Source: Streptacidiphilus albus JL83
GTDB taxonomy: Bacteria > Actinomycetota > Actinomycetes > Streptomycetales > Streptomycetaceae
DNA: 64,000 nt
Assembly (NCBI RefSeq): GCF_000744705.1
Contig: NZ_JQML01000001.1
Span: forward strand, 9,248,017-9,312,016
Reading direction: 5' to 3'
The position numbers were made by a program, and so were the translations under genes. This document shows, piece by piece, positions 17,272-26,758 of this stretch; the first letter of the stretch is position 1, and each line of letters opens with the position of its first letter. The notes under the pieces are model-generated. The model was not told the DNA's origin, searched no databases, and saw only the letters and a program-made list of their open reading frames with translations.

Positions 17272-18048
17272 ATCAGCAAGCGAACCGCTCTCGTCGGCGG
17301 AGGCAGTGCGGGCATCGGCTACGCCGCAGCCGAGCACCTGGCGCTTTCAGGACACCGGGTGGTCGTCACCGGCCGCCGGGCCGGTCCGCTCCACGCGGCC
17401 GCGTCCGCACTGCGGGAAAGCACCGGATCCGTGGTCGACGCGCTGGTCAACGACGTGTCAGCGCCGCAGAGCGCCGCAGCCGCGGTCGCCTGGGTCGAGG
17501 AGCGCCACGGCGCGCTCGACATCCTGGTGCTCAACGCGGGTGGGCCGCCGCCCGGCCGGATCCTGGACGTCAGCGACGACCAGTGGCAACAGGCCTACGA
17601 ACTGCTGCTGCTCGGACCGTTGCGGCTGTCCCGGCTGGTCCTGCCCCGGATGGCCGAGCGGGGCTTCGGCCGCGTCCTGTTCGTGACGTCCTCGGCCGTC
17701 CGTCAGCCGCAGCCCGACCTCGCCGCCTCCGTCGTCCTGCGGTCCGCGGTCAACGCGGCGGCCAAGCTCCTCTCGCGGGAGTTCGCGGCCGAGGGCGTGA
17801 CGGTCAACTGCGTGGCACCGGGCGCGACCGCCACCGAGCGCCGCAGGCAGATTCTGGAGAGCCGCGCCCGGCAGGCAGGGACCGACTACGCCGAGCTGGA
17901 CGCCGCGGACGCCGCGGCCGTTCCGGCCGGCCGGGCCGGGCGCCCCGAGGAGATCGCGTCCGTGGTGGCATTCCTGGCCTCCGAGGCCGCAGGCTACGTC
18001 AACGGCACAGTGATCACAGTAGACGGCGGACGAACGGAGACCATCTGA
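17272..18048 (+). CDS. Short-chain dehydrogenase/reductase, probable non-canonical start
   Basis: A 258-aa SDR. NAD(P)-binding GGGSAGIG near residue 10, NAG motif in LVLNAGGP, and the substrate-helix PGATAT near residue 185. The catalytic Tyr-x-x-x-Lys is not clear: after VTSSAVRQPQPDLA the expected Tyr is missing and NAAAKLLSREFA supplies Lys. A consensus N-terminus (DISKRTALV) needs a start at 17272, which reads ATC, 5 nt after GGAGG (17262-17266). No ATG, GTG or TTG is in frame between 17176 and the nucleotide-binding motif. First gene of the meta-cleavage operon; stop overlaps the next start (TGATG). Confidence 0.75.
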   Translation: MSKRTALVGGGSAGIGYAAAEHLALSGHRVVVTGRRAGPLHAAASALRESTGSVVDALVNDVSAPQSAAAAVAWVEERHGALDILVLNAGGPPPGRILDVSDDQWQQAYELLLLGPLRLSRLVLPRMAERGFGRVLFVTSSAVRQPQPDLAASVVLRSAVNAAAKLLSREFAAEGVTVNCVAPGATATERRRQILESRARQAGTDYAELDAADAAAVPAGRAGRPEEIASVVAFLASEAAGYVNGTVITVDGGRTETI

Positions 18049-18599
18049 TGGCGCAATCCGGACCCGAATTCTCCATGGCCGAGTTCCTCGGCGCGATATC
18101 CGACACCGTTCGGCCGAGCAGCGCACGCCCGATCGTGGTGACCGCAGGCGAGTTGGAGCCGCTTCCGGCGGGGCAGGTGCACAACCCGACGACACTGTCC
18201 ATCGCGGGCAAGCTGCCGACCGCCACGTTCGAGATCTTCCGGCAGTCGATCCCGCCGGGCCTCAGCTCCGACATGCAGCGCCACCACCACGAGACGGTCC
18301 ACTTCGTCATCGCGGGCGAGGGCCACAGCGAGGTCGAGGACGAGACCGCGTCCTGGTCCGCCGGCGACTTCGTCTACACCCCGCCGTGGACCTGGCACCG
18401 CCACTACAACGACTCCACCGAGCACCCGGTGGAGTTCCTGACCATCGAGAACTCGCGCCTGCTCGGCCTGCTGGGGGTCGGCCGACGCCAGAGCGCCGGC
18501 CTGGCGACCGTCGAAGAGGCCCGTGCCCGCTTCGGTGAGGACGAACGGCAGCACCACCCGCAACCCTACGGATCCACAGCTGAGGAGAGCCCAGCATGA
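18048..18599 (+). CDS. Cupin-domain protein in the catabolic operon
   Basis: A 183-aa protein with one cupin domain: MQRHHHETVHFVIAGEGHSEV holds the first metal-binding motif and FVYTPPWTWHRHYN the second. Its relatives are often encoded in aromatic degradation operons (gentisate-dioxygenase-like fold). It overlaps the stop of the SDR gene and its own stop overlaps the next start (ATGA), so all are translationally coupled. It could be an additional ring-cleavage or isomerising enzyme; not determinable here. Confidence 0.8.
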   Translation: MAQSGPEFSMAEFLGAISDTVRPSSARPIVVTAGELEPLPAGQVHNPTTLSIAGKLPTATFEIFRQSIPPGLSSDMQRHHHETVHFVIAGEGHSEVEDETASWSAGDFVYTPPWTWHRHYNDSTEHPVEFLTIENSRLLGLLGVGRRQSAGLATVEEARARFGEDERQHHPQPYGSTAEESPA

Positions 18600-19477
18600 G
18601 CGACCTGCCCGCGCACACGAGCATCTGGGGCGAGCTCGCGGACGTCGAGCACGAGCTGCGCCACGTCGACGTCGGCGGGGTCCGCACCCGCGTCCTGCGG
18701 GCCGGGTCCACCGGCCCGGACCTGGTCCTGCTGCACGGCACCGGCGGACACCTCGAAGCCTACGCCCGCGACATCGCCGGTCTGGCCGCGGACTTCCGGG
18801 TCACCCTCTACGACATGGTCGGCCACGGCTGGTCCGACCTGCCCGACCGGCCCTACACCACCGATGTGCTCTCCGACCACCTGCTCGGCCTGATGGACGC
18901 CCTGGACATCGACGCCGCGCACCTGTCGGGGGAGTCACTGGGCGGCTGGGTGGCCGCCTGGACGGCGGCGCACCACCCGGGCCGGGTGAACCGGCTGGTA
19001 CTCAACACCCCGGGGAACATCGCCAACAAGCCCGAGGTGATGGTCCGACTGCGGCAGAGCACCATGGCCGCGGTCCTGGACCCGAGTGACGACACGGTGC
19101 GCCGCCGCGTGGAGTTCCTGTTCCACCACAAGGAGATGGTGACCGACGAGCTGGTCGGGCTGCGCCGCACGGTCTACAGCCGCCCCGGCTTCGTGCAGGC
19201 CATCACCAACACCCTCGTCCTGCAGGACCCCGAGGTGCGCAAGGACTTCGCCTGGGATCCGGCCTGGGTCGGCCGGATCACCGCACCCACGCTGCTGCTG
19301 TGGACCGACAACGACCCCACCGGCGGACTCGACGAGGCCGAGCTGCTCCTCAAGTGGCTGCCCCGTGCCCGGCTGCACGTCATCGAGGACGCCGGCCACT
19401 GGCCGCAGTGGGAGAAGCCCGAGGAGTACCTCCGCGTCCACCGGGACTTCCTGCTCGCAGAGGCGGAGACGGCATGA
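18596..19477 (+). CDS. mhpC: Alpha/beta hydrolase, meta-cleavage product hydrolase (MhpC-like)
   Basis: A 293-aa alpha/beta hydrolase. Oxyanion loop HGTGG (47-51), nucleophile elbow GESLGG (Ser114), acid in LLWTDNDP (about 238-244) and catalytic His268 in EDAGHWPQWE. By family and position next to an extradiol dioxygenase it should hydrolyse the carbon-carbon bond of the ring-fission product to give 2-hydroxypenta-2,4-dienoate and a carboxylic acid. ATGA overlaps at both ends show tight coupling. The symbol is by analogy; the substrate may differ from that of E. coli MhpC. Confidence 0.85.
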   Translation: MSDLPAHTSIWGELADVEHELRHVDVGGVRTRVLRAGSTGPDLVLLHGTGGHLEAYARDIAGLAADFRVTLYDMVGHGWSDLPDRPYTTDVLSDHLLGLMDALDIDAAHLSGESLGGWVAAWTAAHHPGRVNRLVLNTPGNIANKPEVMVRLRQSTMAAVLDPSDDTVRRRVEFLFHHKEMVTDELVGLRRTVYSRPGFVQAITNTLVLQDPEVRKDFAWDPAWVGRITAPTLLLWTDNDPTGGLDEAELLLKWLPRARLHVIEDAGHWPQWEKPEEYLRVHRDFLLAEAETA

Positions 19478-20409
19478 GCGAGATCATCGGCCTGGTCGGC
19501 ATGTCCCACTCCCCGTTCGCCACCATGACGCCGCCACAGGGAGCCGAGCAGCCGGGCGGCCGGTTCATGGCCGACGCCGATCGGGTCGCCCGTACCGTGG
19601 CCCGGTTGGCCCCGGACGCCGTCGTCGTCATCGGCCCCGACCACTTCCACGCCAACTTCTACGACGCGATGCCGCCGTTCGTCCTCGGGGTCGAGCAGGT
19701 GACCGGTTTCGGGGACTTCGACAGCAGGTCCGGTCCGCTGCCGGTCGCCACCGAGCTGGCCTGGTCGGTCCACGACGGGCTCGCCCGGGCCGGATTCGAT
19801 CTGTCGCTCTCCTACGCGCTGACCGCCGACCACGGCCTGGCGCAGAGCTACGACATGGTCTGCGGCACGGCCGGGATCCCGCTGGTACCGCTGATCGTCA
19901 ACACCGCCGCACCACCACTGCCGAGCATGGAGCGCTGCGTCGAACTGGGTACGGCGCTGGGCGCAGCCCTGCGCGCTGCGCCGTACCCCGGGCGGGTCCT
20001 GGTCATCGCCAGCGGCGGACTGTCGCACTGGCTGCCCTCCAACGACCCGCGCGACCCCTCGCTGGTGGAGGAGCGGCGCACCATGCTGATCCACGGGCGC
20101 AGGGACCCGCACGCCTACGACGCGGTGCGGGAGCCCAGGATCCGCGCGATGGGCGGTGACCCCACCGCCCACGTCAACCTCCTGTGGGACACCTGGTTCC
20201 TCAAGCAGCTCGGCACCGCGGACCCGGAACCGGTCGTGGCCCTGGGCGACCTCGGTCTCGAAGAGCAGGCCGGGAGCGGTGGACACGAGGTGCGGACCTG
20301 GCTGATCGGGCAGGCAGCCGTCGGCGGTCCACTGATCTGGACCAGCTATGAGCCGGTGCCGCAATGGATCACCGGCATGGGCATCGGCACGACCTTCGAG
20401 GTGGACTGA
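19474..20409 (+). CDS. mhpB: Class III extradiol ring-cleavage dioxygenase (MhpB-like)
   Basis: A 311-aa LigB-type dioxygenase. It aligns by eye with 3-(2,3-dihydroxyphenyl)propionate 1,2-dioxygenase: GPDHFHANFYDAMPPF (His57, His59), ADHGLAQ (His120) and ASGGLSHW (His185) carry the Fe(II) and acid-base His residues. It opens a catechol ring next to the hydroxyls. It sits between the hydrolase and hydratase genes that process its product. The identity of the side chain on the catechol is unknown because no ring hydroxylase is nearby. Confidence 0.88.
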   Translation: MSEIIGLVGMSHSPFATMTPPQGAEQPGGRFMADADRVARTVARLAPDAVVVIGPDHFHANFYDAMPPFVLGVEQVTGFGDFDSRSGPLPVATELAWSVHDGLARAGFDLSLSYALTADHGLAQSYDMVCGTAGIPLVPLIVNTAAPPLPSMERCVELGTALGAALRAAPYPGRVLVIASGGLSHWLPSNDPRDPSLVEERRTMLIHGRRDPHAYDAVREPRIRAMGGDPTAHVNLLWDTWFLKQLGTADPEPVVALGDLGLEEQAGSGGHEVRTWLIGQAAVGGPLIWTSYEPVPQWITGMGIGTTFEVD

Positions 20410-20410
20410 C

Positions 20411-21250
20411 ATGTCGCCGCATTCCAGCACGCGCGACCTCGGCACCGCCGAGGCGCTGCGGCAGCTCACCGAGGCCCGGGCCCGGCGCCGGCCCGGCTCT
20501 CCGGTGCGGGACCTGCTGCCCGCGGACGACATCGACGCGGCCTACGCTGTCCAGGCCGCGTGGGTCCAGGCCGGCACGGCGGCGGGAGCCCGGGTCGTCG
20601 GCCGCAAGATCGGTCTGACCAACCCGGCCGTGCGCGCCCAACTGGGCGTGGACCAGCCTGACTTCGGCGTGCTCCTGGACACCATGCAGAGCGCGGACGG
20701 CGCGCTCATCGATGTCGCCAGAACGCTGCAGCCCAGAATCGAGGCGGAGATCGCCTTCGTCCTGGCACGGGACCTGCCGGCCGCCACCGTCACGGAGGCC
20801 GAGGTCGTCGCCGCCACCGCGTACGTCGTCGCCGCGCTGGAGATCGTCGACAGCCGGATCGCCGACTGGGACATCGACATCGTGGACACCGTCGCGGACA
20901 ACGCCTCCTCGGGACTGTTCGTCCTCGGCGCGCAGCGCCGCGAACCCGACGGCCTCGACCTGGCCGACTGCACGATGACGATGTGGCGCGGGCAACAGGT
21001 CGTCTCACGGGGCACAGGCGCGGCCTGCCTGGGCAATCCCCTGTCCGCCGTGGCCTGGCTGGCCGGGACCGCACACCGCTACGGCCGGCCGCTGAGGGCC
21101 GGGGAGATCGTGCTCTCCGGCGCACTGGGCCCGATGGTTCCCGTTGTTCCCGGCGACGGCTTCCGCGCTGAGATCAGCGGCCTCGGCGAGGTCAGCGCGA
21201 CGTTCACGCAGGCACCGCAGTACCCGACTTCGCAAGGAGACGCTGAATGA
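20411..21250 (+). CDS. mhpD: 2-keto-4-pentenoate (2-hydroxypentadienoate) hydratase
   Basis: A 279-aa member of the fumarylacetoacetase-like hydratase/decarboxylase family. Visible motifs: [33 protein letters not shown] (metal-binding Glu residues) and [14 protein letters not shown]. It adds water to 2-hydroxypenta-2,4-dienoate to form 4-hydroxy-2-oxovalerate. The start is one base past the stop of the dioxygenase gene; its own stop overlaps the next ATG. Confidence 0.9.
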   Translation: MSPHSSTRDLGTAEALRQLTEARARRRPGSPVRDLLPADDIDAAYAVQAAWVQAGTAAGARVVGRKIGLTNPAVRAQLGVDQPDFGVLLDTMQSADGALIDVARTLQPRIEAEIAFVLARDLPAATVTEAEVVAATAYVVAALEIVDSRIADWDIDIVDTVADNASSGLFVLGAQRREPDGLDLADCTMTMWRGQQVVSRGTGAACLGNPLSAVAWLAGTAHRYGRPLRAGEIVLSGALGPMVPVVPGDGFRAEISGLGEVSATFTQAPQYPTSQGDAE

Positions 21251-22200
21251 ACGGGGCCACACGACCCAGGACCAGGGCCGCCGTGATCGGCTCGGGCAAC
21301 ATCGGCACCGACCTGATGGTCAAAATACTGCGGCTGGGCGAGCAGCTGGAGATCGGGGCGATGGTCGGGATCGACCCCGACTCCGACGGTCTGGCCCGGG
21401 CCAGACGCCTCGGCGTGCCGACGACCGCCGAGGGCGTCGCGGGGCTCATCGCCATGCCCGGCTTCGACGAGATCAAGGTCGTCTTCGACGCCACGTCGGC
21501 CAAGGCCCACCGGGCCAACGCCCGCGCCCTCGCACCGCACGCCAAGCGACTGATCGACCTCACCCCGGCCGCGGTGGGCCCCTTCGTCGTCCCGGCAGTG
21601 AACCTGGAAACCCACCTGGACGCACCGGACGTCAACATGGTCACCTGCGGTGGCCAGGCCACGATCCCCGTGGTGGCAGCGATCGCGCAGACGGCACCCG
21701 TGCCGTACGCGGAGATCGTCGCCTCGATCGCCTCGAAGTCCGCCGGTCCCGGCACCCGGGCCAATATCGACGAGTTCACCGAGACCACCGCCGCCGCGAT
21801 CGAATCGGTCGGCGGCGCACGGCGGGGCAAGGCGATCATCGTGCTCAACCCCGCCGAGCCGCCGCTGATCATGCGCGACACCGTCCTGTGCCTCGTGGAC
21901 GCCCCGGACCCGAGCGTCCGCCGGCAGATCGTCACCTCCGTCGAGCAGATGGTCGCGCAGGTCGCGGCCTATGTCCCCGGCTACCGCCTCAAGCAGCCGG
22001 TACAGATCACCCCCGTCACCGACCATCCGCACACGCTGATCGGCCGGAGCCGGGCCACCCACCAGGTCGCCGTCCTGCTGGAGGTGGAGGGCGCGGGCCA
22101 CTACCTTCCGGCCTACGCGGGCAATCTCGACATCATGACCTCGGCGGCCCTGCGCGTCGGCGAGCGAATCGCGGCGCAGCTGTTCGAGGTGGCGAAATGA
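21247..22200 (+). CDS. mhpF: Acetaldehyde dehydrogenase (acylating)
   Basis: A 317-aa protein with NAD-binding GSGNIG (15-20) and catalytic Cys134 in [10 protein letters not shown]. It converts acetaldehyde to acetyl-CoA. In this family it forms a channelling complex with the aldolase encoded next, which matches the ATGA overlap here. Length and motifs are typical. Confidence 0.93.
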   Translation: MNGATRPRTRAAVIGSGNIGTDLMVKILRLGEQLEIGAMVGIDPDSDGLARARRLGVPTTAEGVAGLIAMPGFDEIKVVFDATSAKAHRANARALAPHAKRLIDLTPAAVGPFVVPAVNLETHLDAPDVNMVTCGGQATIPVVAAIAQTAPVPYAEIVASIASKSAGPGTRANIDEFTETTAAAIESVGGARRGKAIIVLNPAEPPLIMRDTVLCLVDAPDPSVRRQIVTSVEQMVAQVAAYVPGYRLKQPVQITPVTDHPHTLIGRSRATHQVAVLLEVEGAGHYLPAYAGNLDIMTSAALRVGERIAAQLFEVAK

Positions 22201-23234
22201 CCAAGCGACTGTTCATCCAGGACGTCACCCTGCGGGACGGCATGCACGCCGTCCGCCATCGCCTCCGGCCCGGGACCGCGTCCCGGATCGCGGCCGCACT
22301 CGACGCCGCGGGCGTCGACGCGATCGAGGTGGCACACGGCGACGGGCTCGCCGGCAGCAGCCTGAACTACGGTCCCGGCAGCAACACCGACTGGGAGTGG
22401 ATCGAGGCCGTCGCGGGCAGCCTCACCCAGGCCAGACTGACCACGCTCCTGCTGCCCGGCATCGGCACCGTCAGGGAACTCCAGCAGGCGTTCCGACTGG
22501 GCGTGCGCTCGGTGCGCGTCGCCACCCACTGCACGGAGGCTGACGTCGCGGCCCAGCACATCGCCACCGCGCGCGAGCTCGGCATGGACGTGTCGGGATT
22601 CCTGATGATGAGCCACATGGCCCCGGCGCCCGAACTGGCACGGCAGGCCGCACTGATGGAGTCCTACGGAGCGCACTGCGTCTATGTCACGGACTCGGCC
22701 GGCCACCTCACCATGAACGCGGTGCGCCAGCGGGTCCGCGCCTACCGCGAGGTTCTCGACCCGGCCACCGAGATCGGGATCCACGCGCACGAGAACCTCT
22801 CCCTGGCGGTCGCGAACTCCATCACCGCAGCCGAGGCCGGAGCCACCCGTGTCGACGCCTCGCTCGCCGGACACGGTGCGGGGGCGGGCAACTGTCCGAT
22901 CGAGGCGTTCATCGGCGTCGCAACGCTCGAAGGCTGGGAACACGGCTGCGACCTGCACGCCCTCCAGGACGCCGCCGACGATCTCGTCCGGCCGCTGCAC
23001 GACCGGCCGGTCAGGGTCGACCGCGAAACCCTCAGCCTCGGCTATGCCGGGGTCTACTCCAGCTTCCTGCGGCACGCCGAGACCCTGTCCCGCACCCACG
23101 GTGTCGATGCCCGCACCCTGCTGCTGGAGGCCGGTCGGCGCGGCCTCGTGGGCGGCCAGGAGGACATGCTCGTCGACATCGCCCTGGGGGAGTCGGCCCG
23201 GCACCGCGGCGCCCGACGCGCCGAGCGGCCCTGA
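22197..23234 (+). CDS. mhpE: 4-hydroxy-2-oxovalerate aldolase
   Basis: A 345-aa HMGL-like TIM-barrel aldolase. The signature [13 protein letters not shown] (residues 9-21) holds the catalytic Arg and His, and [14 protein letters not shown] contributes metal-binding His residues. It splits 4-hydroxy-2-oxovalerate into pyruvate and acetaldehyde, the latter passed to MhpF. Last gene of the seven-gene operon that starts at 17272. Confidence 0.93.
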   Translation: MTKRLFIQDVTLRDGMHAVRHRLRPGTASRIAAALDAAGVDAIEVAHGDGLAGSSLNYGPGSNTDWEWIEAVAGSLTQARLTTLLLPGIGTVRELQQAFRLGVRSVRVATHCTEADVAAQHIATARELGMDVSGFLMMSHMAPAPELARQAALMESYGAHCVYVTDSAGHLTMNAVRQRVRAYREVLDPATEIGIHAHENLSLAVANSITAAEAGATRVDASLAGHGAGAGNCPIEAFIGVATLEGWEHGCDLHALQDAADDLVRPLHDRPVRVDRETLSLGYAGVYSSFLRHAETLSRTHGVDARTLLLEAGRRGLVGGQEDMLVDIALGESARHRGARRAERP

Positions 23235-23363
23235 CCGAGTCGCCCGGGGGTTCCGGACCTGGCTGTGAGCTCGTCGCCGTCCGACGGTTCGAACGGCTCG
23301 GCCACCCGGAGCCCCGCGACGCGGCCCGTGACCGGAGCCAGGGGCCGTGCCGCGCGGCGCAGT

Positions 23364-24611
23364 TCAGCAGGTGCTGGTCGGGGTGGTTCCGGCGAAGCGC
23401 GCAGCCAGGAACAGCTGGACCGAGGTCTCGCGGGCCACGGCCTCCTCCGAGTGCTCGCCGATCAGGTCGCGGACCTCCTGGACCGTGGCGCCCTGCCGGC
23501 ACCAGTTGTCCACCAGGGTGTTGTCCTGGCCGACCGGGACGATCTCGTCGGTGTCCGCGTGGTAGTCGTAGACGGGTGTCGCGGGGGCGGTCGCGCCGAG
23601 GGCGTTCTGCTGGAGCACGGCCGCGACCGAGGGAACGTCCAGCGGGTCGCTGACGGTGGTGTCCTGGTTCAGGCTCCGGAAGGGGAACTGGGCGAGGATG
23701 GTGGTCTCGCACTCCCCGTCGATGGTGGCGAAGTCCTGCACGCCACGGGAGTTGAGCAGGGCCTGGATGCCTGCCTGGGGGAACTCGGTGGCGATCCCCT
23801 CGGCGGCGGCGAACTCGAAGCCGGAGAACAGGCCGCCGTCCATGAACTGGGCCACCGCGGCCGGGTCGGCGGGGGTGCCGCCGATGGCCGCGCCGACCAG
23901 CGGCACGTCCGGGGCGTAGCCGGGCTGCAGCTGGGTGGCCCAGCCGGTGGCCTCGGCGCCGCCCGAGTAGCCGTCCACGGCCCAGGGGTTGGCCGGGCCG
24001 ACACCGTCGGTGTCGAAGTTCTTGACGGCGCGGATGCCGTCCAGCACCGCGTGGCCGGCCTGCGGACCGGCCATGAACACCGACTTGGGCCCCTCGAAGT
24101 CGGGGAAGGCCACCGCCCAGTTGGCGAGCAGCAGTTCGGCCGCCAGGCCGACCTCCTCGACGTCCTGACCGGTGGCCAGCACATATGAGGGGGCGCACTG
24201 GGTACCCAGGCTGTCCTCGGGCGCCTGGAGCGAGACCGCGGGCCGTGCGCCGTGCCCGGTCCAGGCGGTCTGCGGGACGACCAGGGTGGTGACGGCCATC
24301 TCCGGCTGGTTGTTGGAGTCGTTGGTGCGGTAGGAGATCTGCCAGGCGTCGAGCGGGACGGGCACGCCCTCGATGGTGACGTTCGGCACCGGGCGGCTGC
24401 CGACGATCTGGCCCGGCTGGTAGGAGCCGATGTCGGCGGGCGCGGTGTAGAAGGGGTCCTGGTCGGGGACGACGGAGCCGGGCGCGGGTGCGGGGGTGGT
24501 GCTGTCCGGTCGCGGTGCGGCCAGGGCGGCCGCGCCGCCGACGGCCGCCGGTACCAGGGTCAGGGCGCAGGCCAGAGCCGCAGTGGCCGCGCTCGCGAGA
24601 ATGGTGCGCAT
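23364..24611 (-). CDS. Secreted lipase, LIP (secretory lipase) family
   Basis: A 415-aa protein. Signal peptide of about 32 residues (ends AALAAPRP). The LIP-family core follows: QISYRTNDSNNQPEMAVTTL, SLQAPEDSLG, the nucleophile elbow GYSGGAEATG, and VYDYHADTDEIVPVGQ holding the acid, with the closing domain holding paired Cys (DNWCRQG and the C-terminal Cys). Expected to hydrolyse lipid esters outside the cell. Monocistronic, converging on the catabolic operon. Confidence 0.88.
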   Translation of the reverse strand: MRTILASAATAALACALTLVPAAVGGAAALAAPRPDSTTPAPAPGSVVPDQDPFYTAPADIGSYQPGQIVGSRPVPNVTIEGVPVPLDAWQISYRTNDSNNQPEMAVTTLVVPQTAWTGHGARPAVSLQAPEDSLGTQCAPSYVLATGQDVEEVGLAAELLLANWAVAFPDFEGPKSVFMAGPQAGHAVLDGIRAVKNFDTDGVGPANPWAVDGYSGGAEATGWATQLQPGYAPDVPLVGAAIGGTPADPAAVAQFMDGGLFSGFEFAAAEGIATEFPQAGIQALLNSRGVQDFATIDGECETTILAQFPFRSLNQDTTVSDPLDVPSVAAVLQQNALGATAPATPVYDYHADTDEIVPVGQDNTLVDNWCRQGATVQEVRDLIGEHSEEAVARETSVQLFLAARFAGTTPTSTC

Positions 24612-24682
24612 GGGTCTCCCCGATCTGCAGAGGACGTGGGCTGCCGTGGGGGTGGATTACCAGTCGGTAGCCATGCAGTGAG

Positions 24683-24710
24683 CTTGACTGCGCCGTGTCA
24701 AGTGGTCAAG
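24683..24710 (-). promoter_or_regulatory. Candidate regulated promoter of the lipase gene
   Basis: On the minus strand TTGACA (24701-24696) lies about 85 nt before the lipase start. It sits inside an inverted repeat CTTGAC-N8-GTCAAG (24683-24688 and 24697-24702), with a third TTGAC copy directly beside it (to 24710). The -10 region is poor (CTGCAT at 17 nt), as for an activator-dependent or repressor-controlled promoter. Confidence 0.35.
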
Positions 24711-24851
24711 CCCCGTGCAACGAACCGTCAGCAAGGGCCCGCCGGGTGAGCGTTCACACCACGGCACGGGCCGCGGCCCTCTCCCGCAGGGGCGCCAGGG
24801 CTCGGTCGGGGCCTGGGAAGTGGTGGAGGGGATTCCACCTGCGCCGACTGC

Positions 24852-25019
24852 ATCGTCCGGTTCGGACGCAACCTCTTCACGGGTCTCGACGAAGTCGGCA
24901 CCAAGGCCCGGCACCCGATCCGCGAGCGTGACTCGGAGTTCACGGCCCTGGAAGGCCGGATCCAGACCTGCCGACACGAACTCCTGGACCGGACGCTGAT
25001 CTGGCACCAGCGCCGCCTC
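24852..25019 (+). pseudogene. Relic of an integrase-core transposase
   Basis: A short frame reads IRERDSEFTALEG and then CRHELLDRTLIWHQRRL. In intact integrase-core (IS481/IS3-like) transposases of streptomycetes these two motifs (FLIRDRDSxFT and CRRELLDRTLIWNQxHL) are separated by about 35 residues that are missing here. No ends or flanking repeats are visible. It is a dead fragment. Confidence 0.6.
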
Positions 25020-25098
25020 TGCCCCGTCTTCCGCCCCTCCGCCGCGTCGGCGGGACGCCGAGGCGGCGGCGGGCCCGGCCGGACGGCCGGTGGTGGCG

Positions 25099-25698
25099 CT
25101 AGCGGACCAGGGTGAACGGACGAAGGACCTGGTACGGCATCAGCCAGTCGGAGGTCGGCTGGCCGGAGCGGTTGTAGAGCTGGTAGCTCGCGATGCCGCC
25201 CTCCTCCCGCCACTGACCGAGGGGCGCTGCCGAGGTGAAGGCGATCCGGACGGTGATGTGGCCGAACTGGTTCGGCGCCAGCTTCGGCGCCCAGTGTCCG
25301 TCCGGGGAGATGAACTCGAACAGATGGTTGGCCTTGTCGATGGTCGGCTTCTCCCAGCGGCCGGTGGCCGGGTCGAGCCAGGTGACGACGACCCCGGTGG
25401 TGGTCCAGGTGCCGGCGTGGGTCGGCGTCGCGTTCCGCTGCAGACCCATGCCCCAGCTGAGGGGGGCCACCCACTCGCTGGTGTTCTCCTTGTACCAGTA
25501 GGTGATGGTGAGCGTGCTGCCCCGGTGCACGGTCTTGGGAACGCTCTCCCAGGCCCACCAAGTGCCGATCTGCCGTCCCGCCGTTGCCCGCTGCGGCGCT
25601 GTGGCCGCGCCGGCCTGCGGTGCAGCGGTGGCGACCAGCCCGAGTGCCGCCATGGCCGCGGCGGCGGAGACGGCGGCGCGCCGGATCCGGTTTCCCAT
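25099..25698 (-). CDS. Secreted protein of unknown function
   Basis: A 199-aa protein. Sec signal peptide at residues 1-33 (MGNRIRRAAVSAAAAMAALG, ending PQAGAAT). The mature part is Trp/Tyr-rich and probably an all-beta domain (GSTLTITYWYKENTSEWVAP, WTTTGVVVTWLDPATGRW, FGHITVRIAFTSAAPLG). I do not recognise a family. ATG 25698 is supported by GGGGGA directly upstream and by the signal sequence. A TTGACA on the minus strand at 25837-25832 may be its -35 element. Confidence 0.6.
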   Translation of the reverse strand: MGNRIRRAAVSAAAAMAALGLVATAAPQAGAATAPQRATAGRQIGTWWAWESVPKTVHRGSTLTITYWYKENTSEWVAPLSWGMGLQRNATPTHAGTWTTTGVVVTWLDPATGRWEKPTIDKANHLFEFISPDGHWAPKLAPNQFGHITVRIAFTSAAPLGQWREEGGIASYQLYNRSGQPTSDWLMPYQVLRPFTLVR

Positions 25699-26273
25699 CG
25701 GTATTCCCCCTTTGATGACGTGACGGTCGACGGGAGCCCGCCGACGACCGTCCAGGGCCGCTTCATATTGGCCCTTGATTTCCGGTACCCGCTCTTGGCT
25801 CGGTGTCCAGAGACTACTCAACTGACTTCGCTGTCAACACGAGGGCCCCGATGGTGACGCAGGCGACCGACGGCTCGATCCCGCAGTCGCCGAACCAGCC
25901 CTGCGGTCGCGGTGCGACTCGGCCACGGTGCGGATCCGGTGAACACGCATCCATCCGCCGTCGTTCTCCACCAGGCCCCGCTCAGCACCCGCTTGGCGAA
26001 CACGCCCGGACCGGGCGGCACCGCGGATCCTGCGAGGCGTACCCGGTGGCCCCGAACCCGGCCCGGTTCTTCGCGGGGGCGACGTGGACGGCCGGGTCTC
26101 TTCCCCATCCCGGGAGCTGGAGGCGGTACGGCTTCTCTCGCGGCAGCTGGTGCAGCAGGTGCAGCAGGTGCAGCAGAGCTGCGAGGATGGCGCGGTCGGG
26201 CCGGGTCCGGGCCCGCCGACGGCTGCCCGGGACGCCGGGCAGGCCCCCGTTCGGATGTCCCGGACGTCCCCGG
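25699..26273. other. Intergenic region with a short tandem repeat
   Basis: About 575 bases without a convincing gene. Near 26150-26180 a 9-nt unit GTGCAGCAG is repeated about three times. Long frames here are Arg/Pro-rich noise. Confidence 0.4.
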
Positions 26274-26636
26274 TCAGCGGGAGCTGGCCAGCAGCGCGGA
26301 CATCGCCTCCAGCACCCGGGGCTCGACGCGGTAGTAGACCCAGGTCCCGCGCCGTTCGCTGGAGAGCAGGCCGGCCTCGCGCAGCTTCTTCAGGTGGTGG
26401 CTGACGGTGGGCTGGGAGACCCCGACGTCCTGGATGTCGTACACGCACGCCTCCGCGCTCGCATGGGAGGCGATCTTGGAGAACAGCCGCAGCCGGACCG
26501 GGTCGGCCAGGGCCTTGAACATGCCGGCCATGGTCCCCGCGTCGGCCTCGGACAGCTCCGCCGTGGTCAGCGGCGGGCAGCGGGGGACGGCGTCGTCCGG
26601 CAGTAACGGCGATTCCAGTGAAGTCGGATTCACCAT
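26274..26636 (-). CDS. ArsR/SmtB-family transcriptional regulator
   Basis: A 120-aa winged-helix repressor. FKALADPVRLRLFSKIAS (helix 1-2), then ACVYDIQDVGVSQPTVSHHLKKLREAGLL (recognition helix) and ERRGTWVYYRVEP (wing). The classical metal site ELCVCDL reads EACVYDI here, with a single Cys (64), so metal sensing would need other ligands. GAGGAG precedes the ATG at 26636. No arsenic, metal or thiol genes are adjacent; the upstream neighbour on the same strand is the S53 protease. Confidence 0.88.
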   Translation of the reverse strand: MVNPTSLESPLLPDDAVPRCPPLTTAELSEADAGTMAGMFKALADPVRLRLFSKIASHASAEACVYDIQDVGVSQPTVSHHLKKLREAGLLSSERRGTWVYYRVEPRVLEAMSALLASSR

Positions 26637-26701
26637 CTGTCTGCTCCTCTTGTGCTCGTCCAGGCGGTGCGCCACGGGGAGGTTCGGCGCGGTCCGCGGT
26701 T

Positions 26702-26745
26702 CCGGGTGGGCCCTGCGTCGCTGACGGTGGCCGGGGCCCACCCGG
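26702..26745 (-). terminator. Terminator of the S53 protease gene
   Basis: CCGGGTGGGCCC (26702-26713) pairs with GGGCCCACCCGG (26734-26745), a perfect 12-bp stem with a 20-nt loop, 14 nt downstream of the minus-strand stop at 26759. Confidence 0.6.
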
Positions 26746-26758
26746 GGCGTCCGGGACG

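Noticed and set aside
26148-26180. GTGCAGCAG tandem units as a CRISPR-like or regulatory repeat
   Set aside because: Only about three 9-nt units with no spacers; a simple-sequence run.
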